Assembly: GCA_035649435.1 (NCBI GenBank)
Contig: DASRJO010000166.1
Location: forward strand, 1-5,079
DNA length: 5,079 nt
Direction of reading: 5' to 3'
DNA from: DASRJW01 sp035649435
GTDB lineage: Bacteria; Krumholzibacteriota; Krumholzibacteriia; G020349025
The position numbers were made by a program, and so were the translations under genes. Position 1 is the first letter of the stretch. Each line of letters starts with the position of its first letter. Below the pieces are notes generated by a model. The model saw only the letters and a list, made by a program, of their open reading frames with translations, was not told the DNA's origin and did no database searches. Shown here in pieces: positions 1 through 5,079 of the stretch.

Positions 1-379
1 CACGCCAGGCCGAGCGCCGGAGAACCTCGGCCGTCGCGCGTGCGATCGGCAGTGCCACCACCGACGCGACTGCCGCGAGGCCAAGCAGCAGCCGATCGCC
101 TTCGACCACTGTGGACGGCACCACTGGCGTGGACGGCGAGACTGGCTTGGACGGCAAGATCGCCGGCTCCACCGACGCAGTCGACACGACGGTTGCGACG
201 CCCGCGTCGGTCGAGGAGCCTTCAACAGAGCCACGCTCAGTGCTCGTCCACGGGATGCGTTCGCCAGTCGCAGCAGAGCCGAACGGTGCGCTGGTCTCTG
301 CCAAGAGGAGAGGCAGCTCGTCCGCGAGGGCCGCAGAAGCAAACGCGGTGGCTCCGCCGGTCATGGCCGGCGCACGCAT
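1..379 (-). CDS. Possible membrane-anchored hypothetical protein, N-terminal part, runs off the left edge
   Basis: I do not recognise this protein. On the minus strand one frame is open from 439 to the window edge. ATG codons occur at 439-437, 379-377 and 364-362. The first lies only 2 nt past the -10 box of the promoter at 442-470, so a transcript from there should not include it; I chose 379, although neither inner ATG has a clear Shine-Dalgarno site. The N-terminal half is rich in Ala, Ser, Thr, Pro and Val and includes a hexapeptide-like run PSKPVSPSTPVVPST, which reads like a flexible linker. It is followed by a hydrophobic stretch (LLLGLAAVASVVALPIA, positions 91-41) and then a basic segment with RR, so a single membrane span is plausible. 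G/C at third codon positions is roughly three quarters by hand count. The plus frame ending at 482 shares the same third positions and is also open, so strand choice rests on the promoter, the linker and the hydrophobic segment. Confidence 0.35.
   Translation of the reverse strand, partial: MRAPAMTGGATAFASAALADELPLLLAETSAPFGSAATGERIPWTSTERGSVEGSSTDAGVATVVSTASVEPAILPSKPVSPSTPVVPSTVVEGDRLLLGLAAVASVVALPIARATAEVLRRSAWR
111..164. repeat. Three tandem 18-bp imperfect direct repeats
   Basis: Units at 111-128, 129-146 and 147-164 share a TGGACGGC core. Units 1 and 2 match at 15 of 18 positions, and units 2 and 3 at 13 of 18. The period is a multiple of three, so the repeat preserves reading frame on either strand. 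On the minus strand it encodes the repeated Pro-Ser-(Lys/Thr)-Pro-Val linker of the partial gene; on the plus strand it would encode (V/L)DGxxG units. It is most simply a repeat inside coding sequence. Confidence 0.7.
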
Positions 380-441
380 CCATCTGGGGGGTCCCACGGC
401 ACCTGTCCCTGGGAGGAAACGGTGGTCGGGTCTGCTCATTC

Positions 442-470
442 AATATAGCGAAGCACGATGCAAATGTCAA
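442..470 (-). promoter_or_regulatory. Sigma-70-type promoter for the minus-strand gene
   Basis: Read on the minus strand, a perfect -35 hexamer TTGACA (470-465) is followed after exactly 17 nt by TATATT (447-442), which matches the -10 consensus at five of six positions. It sits in a locally AT-richer stretch at the upstream end of the open minus-strand frame. Transcription would start near position 435. This is the strongest promoter-like signal in the window and the main support for a leftward gene. Confidence 0.7.
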
Positions 471-485
471 GTGTGCATTTGAATC
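457..485. promoter_or_regulatory. Operator-like inverted repeat over the -35 box
   Basis: The arms GATGCAAATG (457-466) and CATTTGAATC (476-485) are reverse complements at 9 of 10 positions, with a 9-nt spacer. The perfect inner part is CAAATG/CATTTG. The dyad overlaps the -35 hexamer of the minus-strand promoter (465-470), so a dimeric repressor bound here would be expected to block RNA polymerase. The arms start 19 nt apart, about two helical turns. No regulator gene is visible in the window, and the identity of any binding protein is unknown. Confidence 0.5.
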
Positions 486-944
486 AAGTCAGTATCTACC
501 AAATAATTAGTGCAATATTCGTTCCACGGTTCACGGGTAGGTTCCGTGCGAATCCGATGGTGATCCGCCAGCGGTTTCTCCGATCTGCGCACTGAGGGGC
601 GCTACAAGAAGTGTAAACGCCGTTGACAGAGCGAGTGATCTGAATAGGCATCCGACAACAAGTTGGACGGCAAATGCAGATCTCGGTAACGATGCGCCGG
701 AGTCCCCACCCCGCGTCGCTTTTCTTCGCTCATCTCTCCGAAGTGCCTCGATCTGGGAATCACGCGGCTGTCATCTCACTTGCCCAGAGACCCCATTCGC
801 ACACTCGGCGCTGACTCGGGAGCTCCGGACGGCATGTCGCTTGCCTTGCCATCGCCGCGACCGACTGCCCGTGGACCGAGTGGCGTGGATCCAGTCCCGA
901 ATCCGGGTGTTCGGTGGCGACGACCTACGGGCGAAGGAAGGGAC
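486..944. other. Intergenic region between divergent genes, with possible hairpins
   Basis: No convincing gene is present; the frame of the next gene is open back to a TTG at 780, but that extension reads as Pro/Arg-rich non-protein-like sequence. Three fold-back segments are visible. The first is ATTCG-(TTC)-CACGG pairing with CCGTGCGAAT at 517-553. The second is GGCG-c-TACA, a 5-nt loop, then TGTA-aa-CGCC at 598-621. The third is a nested stem GATCTG/CAGATC at 637-682 enclosing CAT/ATG, CCG/CGG and CAAC/GTTG. A TTGACA occurs at 623-628 on the plus strand but no good -10 box lies 16-18 nt downstream, so the promoter of the rightward gene is not located. None of the stems is followed by a T-run. 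Confidence 0.4.
933..942 (+). promoter_or_regulatory. Ribosome binding site deciding the start of the Cys-rich protein
   Basis: The purine run GAAGGAAGGG lies directly upstream of the ATG at 945. Its GAAGG (933-937) is 7 nt from the start codon. This supports initiation at 945 instead of the upstream TTG in the same frame at 780. Confidence 0.6.
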
Positions 945-1247
945 ATGGAATTCGAGGAAGAGAAGCGACTCGTCTTCTACCGCGACGTCGAGATGACGCC
1001 GGATTGGCCGGAAAGAATCCGTCGAGCGCAGCAATCCACGACGTACACGATCGAGGGCCGACAGCATCCGCGCGTGCGGTACGGGTGCGAAGGGTCAGGG
1101 TGGCACGCCGAGGAGCGCGCGTGCCATGATTGTGCGGTGATGCAGGGCGAGTTCCATGTTCCTGGGTGCGACGTGGAGCAGTGTCCTGAGTGCGGAGGTC
1201 AGGCCTTCGTCTGTGCCTGCGAGATCGCTGAATTACAGAATGAGTGA
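945..1247 (+). CDS. Small cysteine-rich zinc-ribbon-like protein (100 aa), uncharacterised
   Basis: The protein has no signal peptide or hydrophobic span and is probably cytoplasmic. The N-terminal third is charged (MEFEEEKRLVFYRDVEM). The C-terminal half contains eight cysteines: C48, C60-x2-C63, C75, C80-x2-C83 and C90-x-C92, with H71 between the pairs. The segment H71-V-P-G-C75-D-x-E-x-C80-P-x-C83-G-G-Q, preceded by C-H-D-C, resembles a motif I recall from small uncharacterised bacterial proteins; no function is known to me. The paired CxxC knuckles suggest one or two bound zinc ions and a role in protein or nucleic-acid contact, but that is inference. The start at 945 is chosen because GAAGGAAGGG lies just upstream and because sequence encoded between 780 and 944 does not look like protein. 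It stands alone: 328 nt separate it from the next gene on the same strand. Confidence 0.85.
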   Translation: MEFEEEKRLVFYRDVEMTPDWPERIRRAQQSTTYTIEGRQHPRVRYGCEGSGWHAEERACHDCAVMQGEFHVPGCDVEQCPECGGQAFVCACEIAELQNE

Positions 1248-1438
1248 CTGGGTCATTCGGGCTCAGGCGGATGCCGCGAGGATGCAACAGGGACGTCGAC
1301 CGAGGTGCCCAACGACCCCCAGTTCATGACCCGCCCACAACTTCAAAACGAAGGCAGCGCTCGAGGCAGCCTCCGACCTCCGCCCAATCGGGCGCCCTTC
1401 CGGCCGACCTGAACGCCGACCGATGCCCGCACCCCTCC

Positions 1439-1467
1439 TTGCGCATCCTTGTGCCGCTGCCTATTTT
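1439..1467 (+). promoter_or_regulatory. Weak candidate promoter for the FlgD-domain protein gene
   Basis: TTGCGC (1439-1444) and TATTTT (1462-1467) are separated by 17 nt. They match the sigma-70 consensus at three and four of six positions respectively. Transcription would start near 1474, giving a leader of about 100 nt. This is only a best guess in a GC-rich gap. Confidence 0.25.
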
Positions 1468-1562
1468 GAGCCCAGCTCCGAATGCCTCGAAATACCGGGC
1501 GTGAGACGCTGGATACACTCGACTTCGTGCCGGGTTCATTCCTGCGTCCGCCGCTTTCAACG

Positions 1563-1568
1563 AGGAGG
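1563..1568 (+). promoter_or_regulatory. Consensus Shine-Dalgarno site AGGAGG
   Basis: A perfect AGGAGG lies 7 nt before the ATG at 1576. It fixes the translation start there and excludes the upstream in-frame ATG at 1423. Confidence 0.85.
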
Positions 1569-1575
1569 GGCGGTC

Positions 1576-3489
1576 ATGGACTTCTCCCTGCGTGTTCCGC
1601 ATTCGGCAACATCCCTTCTTGGCCGTGCACCAGCTTGGACGTCTTGGCGCCTGGCTGTTGTCGCTTCCCTTGCTCTGTTCGCCGCTTTGGTGCTGCAAGT
1701 CGAGCCGGCGAATGGCCGTGACGATTCAACCCCCAACTACCCGGCACCGCTCTCATTGGATTGGCAGGTGTCTGAGAGTGGTCTCGTTCGCGCGCTCATC
1801 ACCAATTGGGGGCAGGTCGGTTCCACGCCAGGAACCCAGGCACCATTCGCCAGCGAGCCTTCGGCGCAGTGGCCGGGTCGGAGTGACGTCGATTATCTGT
1901 GGGTCGGCGGCTTCTGGTTCGGAGCGCGGCAGAATGGTGTGCCGCGTGTGACGACGGCTGCGTACGCGACTGAGCTGCACCCGGGTTTGACGGCGGAAAG
2001 CCAAATCTACGCCAGCCGTGCAGGCGCCACTGGCGGCAACCGTGCCCCCTCGCCCGCCGCCGATGATGACGCCGACGGACATCTCGACGAGGACTGGCTG
2101 GATGGGCGCGACAATGACAACGATGGCGATGTGGACGAAGATTTCGCTGCCATCTCGGACGAGATGCTCGCTTCGACCTACACCGATTTCACGGTGTTGC
2201 CGAATCACGTTGCTCTCGGTCTCGAGTTGCGGCAAGCCACGTTCACGTGGTCCCGTCCCGAGCTCGAGGATTTCATCGGCTTCGACATACATCTCACCAA
2301 CGTGGGAGCGACGTCATTGACCGACTTCCACGTCGGCTTCTTCGCGGATTGTGACATCGGCTTTTACCCAGACGACGACCTCTCCGGTTTTTGGGAAGGC
2401 AACGTCTCGGCGAAGCTCGAGGGCGACGTCCGCGACGTCCCTGTATCGCTCGCCTACATGTACGATCGCGATGGGGATCAAGGAACAGCCCCCGGTTTGA
2501 TTGGGTTCGTCTTCCTCGATTCTCCCGCCAGCACCCCGTGGCGCCTGACCAACTTCCGCATGTTCCATGGAAACAGTCCGTACGCCTCCGGAGGCGACCC
2601 CACCAACGACACCGAGAGGCTCGCATGTCTAGACGGCACGTCGCCAGTGTCGCTCCCCACACCCGGTGAGCTGCCGCGTGCGAGCGTTTTGGCGCCGAGC
2701 GACGCCGATTGGCGCATTCTCGCCTCCGTCGGTCCATGGCCGATGTTGACCCCGGGCAGCTCGATCGACGTGGCCATGGCGATGGTGTTCGGAAGCAGTC
2801 TCGAAGACCTGCAGCAGAACGCAGCGCGGGCGCAGATGCTCTACGACGGCGTGAGCGCCGATTGCGACGGCAATCCGCAGACGCCGGAGGAGTGCATCGT
2901 GCACTGGACGACACCACGCACGGTGCCCGTGGTCTTGGAACACTTGGCCGCATGGCGGGCGTCGGGATCGGCGCACGTCGAATGGCAAGTGCGAGCGGCG
3001 GCGCAGCACGAGATTCTGGGCTTGCGTTTGCATCGAGGACAATCGGAGAGCGGTCCATTCCAGCCCTGTACTGCAGAGCTACTCACGCCAACCGTCGCGC
3101 ACTTCGAGGATCGTGCTGCTCCAGCAGGCGTCGTGTGGTACCGGCTGGAGATCCTCCAGCGCGATGGGACGACGTCCATGACTCGTGCAGTCTCGATCGA
3201 TGCGCTGCCGCTCACGCAGTCGGACCTCGGTGTTCCCCGGCTCGGCATGGAGGATGTGACGATCCAATGGAGCCTTGCCGAGAGCACGCCCATGCGGCTC
3301 ACCATCCATGACGTGAGCGGCCGCTTGGTCCGAACGCTGCGCCAGGGTGTCCTGCCATTCGGTCATCACACGCTGGTCTGGGACAGGACCACAGCCTCCG
3401 GCCTGCCGGTGGCTCGAGGCATCTATGTCGTCCGGCTCGAAACGGGCGCGACCGTGCGAGTGCGCAAGCTGGCGCTCGTCGGAGGGTGA
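1576..3489 (+). CDS. Secreted surface protein with calcium-loop repeats and C-terminal FlgD-like/T9SS-like sorting domain (637 aa)
   Basis: This is probably an exported, surface-attached or released protein of unknown ligand. Residues 1-47 form a long signal peptide with hydrophobic core LAVVASLALFAALVLQV (26-42) and a plausible cleavage site after A-N-G47. The region 77-117 (NWGQVG, then QWPGRSDVDYLWVGGFW) resembles the N-terminal domain of large uncharacterised exported proteins in FCB-type bacteria. Two 11-residue acidic loops, DDDADGHLDED (163-173) and DNDNDGDVDED (179-189), fit calcium binding by Asp-rich DxDxDG motifs. A beta-rich core follows (about 216-425), with MYDRDGD (295-301), GGDPTND (339-345) and an ASVGPWPMLTPG segment (383-394). 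An FnIII-like region spans about 452-545. The last 85 residues (553-637) match the FlgD-type Ig/T9SS-type A-like domain: VSGRLVRTL, W602-D, ARGIYVVRLE and final RKLALVGG. In T9SS bacteria such domains direct outer-membrane export; whether this organism has that machinery cannot be seen here. Confidence 0.9.
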   Translation: MDFSLRVPHSATSLLGRAPAWTSWRLAVVASLALFAALVLQVEPANGRDDSTPNYPAPLSLDWQVSESGLVRALITNWGQVGSTPGTQAPFASEPSAQWPGRSDVDYLWVGGFWFGARQNGVPRVTTAAYATELHPGLTAESQIYASRAGATGGNRAPSPAADDDADGHLDEDWLDGRDNDNDGDVDEDFAAISDEMLASTYTDFTVLPNHVALGLELRQATFTWSRPELEDFIGFDIHLTNVGATSLTDFHVGFFADCDIGFYPDDDLSGFWEGNVSAKLEGDVRDVPVSLAYMYDRDGDQGTAPGLIGFVFLDSPASTPWRLTNFRMFHGNSPYASGGDPTNDTERLACLDGTSPVSLPTPGELPRASVLAPSDADWRILASVGPWPMLTPGSSIDVAMAMVFGSSLEDLQQNAARAQMLYDGVSADCDGNPQTPEECIVHWTTPRTVPVVLEHLAAWRASGSAHVEWQVRAAAQHEILGLRLHRGQSESGPFQPCTAELLTPTVAHFEDRAAPAGVVWYRLEILQRDGTTSMTRAVSIDALPLTQSDLGVPRLGMEDVTIQWSLAESTPMRLTIHDVSGRLVRTLRQGVLPFGHHTLVWDRTTASGLPVARGIYVVRLETGATVRVRKLALVGG

Positions 3490-3581
3490 ACTCGACACAG
3501 AAACGCCAGCGAGTCGTTGCGCAAAGGTCGGTACGCGCCGCACCGGTCCACCACTCATGCGGCCGCTCACCCGGTCTATCT

Positions 3582-3604
3582 CCAAGGGACACTTCACCCC
3601 TTGG
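3582..3604 (+). other. Perfect 7-bp hairpin downstream of the FlgD-domain gene
   Basis: CCAAGGG (3582-3588) and CCCTTGG (3598-3604) are exact reverse complements around a 9-nt loop, about 90 nt after the stop codon. There is no following T-run, so it is not an ordinary intrinsic terminator. It could stabilise a transcript end or be chance. Confidence 0.4.
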
Positions 3605-3631
3605 CACGTGACGAGCTATCCTGCTCGATCT

Positions 3632-3657
3632 CGATTCCTGAAACATCAGGAGAATCG
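3632..3657 (+). other. 10-bp hairpin with tetraloop in the leader of the Asp-box gene
   Basis: CGATTCCTGA (3632-3641) pairs with TCAGGA-(GA)-ATCG (3646-3657) around the loop AACA, leaving a 2-nt bulge. It ends 69 nt before the ATG at 3727. It lacks a T-run and may be a leader structure; function unknown. Confidence 0.4.
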
Positions 3658-3726
3658 ACATTCACACCTCGGGCGCCGGTGCCCAGGGGAGCGCCGTTGC
3701 CGTCGAAGACGTACGAAGAAAGCACG

Positions 3727-5079
3727 ATGGTGTCAGTGCTGCGAACGCGGCGATCCGCGCACGTCGATCTCGCGTCGGTCTTCGCGCTCCTTGCCCTCGC
3801 TGCTTGGCTCGGCGGGTGCGAGCGCCGCGGGGTCGAGTCGTCATCGGGTGCTTTTGCCACCGAACGTGTCCTGTGGGTCTCGGAAAGAGTTCGCGAAGCG
3901 CCCTGCGAGGTCGGGGGCCTGACCGGAACGACACGGTCGCTGTGGATCCTGGCATCGACCGATCCCGGTCGAATCTTTCTCGCGCAGCTCCCGTGGAGCT
4001 CTGACACCGCTCCGATCGATGCCAGCCTCCAGGGCTCGACACCGATCGGGCACGAACTGCCATGCGCTTCCTGCCCGTCCCGCGCATTGCGATTCCCCGA
4101 TGGAGAGATCGTCGTGATCTCCGTCGCACCTGAACTGGGAGAAATTCGGTCGAAACGTCAGACTCAGGTCGATTCGCTCTTCAGCGTGATGTCGTGGCGC
4201 GGAACAGCCGGTGGCAGCGACTGGGGAGAGCCCGTCAAGCTCGTGCAGCGCAGCGGCCGTCGCGTGCGACTCGGCGCCCCGATCGTGACGCGCTCCGGAA
4301 AGATACTCCTGCCTGCCGTGTGGGACAGCGCCGGAGTCGCGCTCGTGCTGCACGAATCGCTCGACAAAGGGGCGCATTGGCGCGAAATCGTCACACTCGC
4401 GTGGTGGGATCTCGGCGCACCGGCAGTCGTAGAGAATGCAGACGGGCGGTTGGTCCTCGTCGCGCATCGCGCCGGCGAGTTGGTCGCGTGCGAGTCGGCC
4501 GATGGTGGCATCAGCTGGAACACATGGCGCGCGCTCGGCATCCCCGCAGCAGCTTCTGGCATTGCCCTCGCGCGTGATGAAGAAGGAACGCTGGCCTTGG
4601 CGTGGACCGATCCGATCCCTGACTCGACACAGGCCGTGCCGCCCCTTCAGGCGCTGCGATTGGCAATCTCCGTCGACGCTGGCCGAACTTGGTCGACACA
4701 ACAACCGCTGGCGCTACGCCCGGGGCGCATTCCCAACACCCCGGCTTTGCTCATGGATGACGAGCATCTCGTCGTGGCCTTCGCAGAACGCACGGCCATC
4801 CCGGCGTCTCACCGCATCGTCAGCCTCGCGTACGCGCGCCGAGATCTGCAAGGACCACCGCGGATTGAATCGGCACACGCACGTTATGGGATCGATCCCG
4901 TCGCGGCGCGCGCGAGCCTGCGCACCTTGTGCGCCCACACCTTGGCCCGACCCGAGCCGGCACGACGCCTGTTCGTCGAGGGTTACTTCATGCGCACGCT
5001 CGCGTCGGCGCAAGACATCTTCGACTCCTTCGAAGCAGAGACACCCGAATGGTTCGATGCGCGCGCTTGCGGCGAACGT
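3727..5079 (+). CDS. Asp-box (BNR/sialidase-like) beta-propeller lipoprotein, 3' end beyond the window
   Basis: The frame is open from 3727 to the window edge, giving 451 residues without a stop. Residues 1-31 are a lipoprotein signal: basic R6, R8, R9, a hydrophobic core, and lipobox L28-G-G-C31. Three perfect Asp-boxes S-x-D-x-G-x-x-W occur at 211-218, 257-264 and 315-322; a fourth position at 159-166 keeps only G163 and W166. Each sits after a strand of the type P-a-l-x-x-x-D-G-x-L-x-L-x (about 118-132, 183-200, 230-248, 277-295, 337-355), as in a six-bladed sialidase-fold propeller. GRIPNTPALL (333-342) recalls the sialidase F/Y-R-I-P motif but lies near the end of the fold, not at its start, and no N-terminal FRIP is seen; activity on sialic acids is therefore uncertain. 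Residues about 380-451 look helical and are unassigned. The ATG at 3727 is preferred because it directly precedes the signal peptide; only a weak GAAGAAAG (3715-3722) is upstream. It follows the secreted FlgD-domain gene by 237 nt. Confidence 0.85.
   Translation, partial: MVSVLRTRRSAHVDLASVFALLALAAWLGGCERRGVESSSGAFATERVLWVSERVREAPCEVGGLTGTTRSLWILASTDPGRIFLAQLPWSSDTAPIDASLQGSTPIGHELPCASCPSRALRFPDGEIVVISVAPELGEIRSKRQTQVDSLFSVMSWRGTAGGSDWGEPVKLVQRSGRRVRLGAPIVTRSGKILLPAVWDSAGVALVLHESLDKGAHWREIVTLAWWDLGAPAVVENADGRLVLVAHRAGELVACESADGGISWNTWRALGIPAAASGIALARDEEGTLALAWTDPIPDSTQAVPPLQALRLAISVDAGRTWSTQQPLALRPGRIPNTPALLMDDEHLVVAFAERTAIPASHRIVSLAYARRDLQGPPRIESAHARYGIDPVAARASLRTLCAHTLARPEPARRLFVEGYFMRTLASAQDIFDSFEAETPEWFDARACGER

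Larger units (their letters stand above)
1248..1575 (+). other. Intergenic stretch upstream of the FlgD-domain protein gene
   Basis: No gene is supported here. The frame of the downstream gene is open back to an ATG at 1423, but the 51 extra residues would precede a normal signal peptide, contain scattered Cys and have no ribosome binding site, so this is treated as untranslated. A small GCGG-atg-CCGC fold at about 1268-1278 follows the Cys-rich gene but has no T-run and is not called a terminator. Confidence 0.5.
3490..3726 (+). other. Intergenic region between the two exported-protein genes
   Basis: This gap holds no gene of its own. The frame of both flanking genes is shared and stop-free across it, but no start with a good ribosome binding site and no protein-like composition appears before 3727. 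It contains two hairpins at 3582-3604 and 3632-3657 and a near-palindrome GGGCGCCGGTGCCC (3671-3684). No clear sigma-70 promoter or T-run terminator is visible, so co-transcription of the two genes is possible but unproven. Confidence 0.5.

Noticed and set aside
111..482. Plus-strand ORF with (V/L)DGxxG repeats, collagen-like at first sight
   Set aside because: It would end inside the leftward promoter/operator region with a Cys-rich tail (CKCQVCI), has no ribosome binding site, and the repeat is better explained as a Pro-rich linker on the other strand. Not fully excluded because it shares third codon positions with the minus frame.
541..575. Resemblance to a cobalamin riboswitch core (CGTGCGAATCC ... 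CCGCCAGCGG)
   Set aside because: The GTGCGAATCC part is suggestive, but the CCGCnACTG box is not matched, the upstream GGGAA element is missing and the spacing is too short. The downstream gene has no B12 link.
603..615. TACA-N5-TGTA as a BlaI/MecI-type operator
   Set aside because: The spacing between TACA and TGTA is 5 nt and not the 2 nt of known sites, and no bla/mec-like gene is present; it fits better as part of a hairpin stem.
1423..1575. Upstream in-frame ATG that would add 51 residues to the FlgD-domain protein
   Set aside because: A consensus AGGAGG sits 7 nt before the ATG at 1576 and the signal peptide follows that start; the extension has no ribosome binding site.
2294..3058. 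Minus-strand open frame of 254 codons inside the FlgD-domain gene
   Set aside because: Its composition is dominated by Arg, Ser, Pro and Cys, typical of an antisense shadow in GC-rich DNA; the plus frame carries the recognisable domains.
3487..3489. TGA as a recoded or readthrough codon joining the two large genes, since the frame stays open from 1423 to 5079
   Set aside because: The FlgD-like domain ends naturally at RKLALVGG just before the TGA, the downstream gene has its own lipoprotein signal, and the 79 codons between do not read like protein. The shared frame is a one-in-three coincidence.
3841..4704. Long open frame on the minus strand opposite the Asp-box gene (287 codons)
   Set aside because: It lies wholly antisense to a frame with a lipoprotein signal and three exact Asp-boxes, and its translation is Arg/Cys-rich with no recognisable motif.

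Overview
The window is GC-rich bacterial DNA, probably from an uncultured member of the FCB-related lineages (Eisenbacteria/Latescibacteria/Krumholzibacteria type). This rests mainly on the large protein at 1576-3489. It combines an export signal, acidic calcium-loop repeats, a conserved surface-protein core and a C-terminal FlgD-like/type IX-sorting-like Ig domain, an architecture I associate with those groups. The taxon is an inference; there is no rRNA or marker gene here.

Layout. Positions 1-440 are open in nearly all six frames. The best reading is the 5' part of a minus-strand gene running off the left edge, with a Ser/Thr/Pro/Val-rich N-terminal half and one hydrophobic segment. Just upstream of it is the clearest regulatory signal in the window: a minus-strand promoter (TTGACA, 17 nt, TATATT) whose -35 box lies inside a 10-bp-arm inverted repeat that looks like an operator. 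Positions 486-944 hold no convincing gene but contain three possible hairpins. A 100-residue cysteine-rich zinc-ribbon-like protein follows at 945-1247. After a 328-nt gap comes the secreted FlgD-domain protein with an excellent Shine-Dalgarno site (1576-3489). A 237-nt gap with two small hairpins leads to a lipoprotein with three perfect Asp-boxes (sialidase/BNR-type beta-propeller), which starts at 3727 and is still open at the right edge (451 codons visible).

How they fit together. The last two genes are co-directional and both products are predicted to be exported: one secreted or surface-attached, one lipid-anchored. They may belong to one surface-protein locus, but the 237-nt gap leaves it unclear whether they share a transcript. 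The small Cys-rich protein and the minus-strand gene have no visible functional link to them. I see no mobile element, CRISPR array, tRNA or rRNA, and no strong evidence for a wholly new system. The items most worth a second look are the operator/promoter at 442-485, the cysteine-rich orphan protein, and the Asp-box lipoprotein with its unassigned C-terminal extension.
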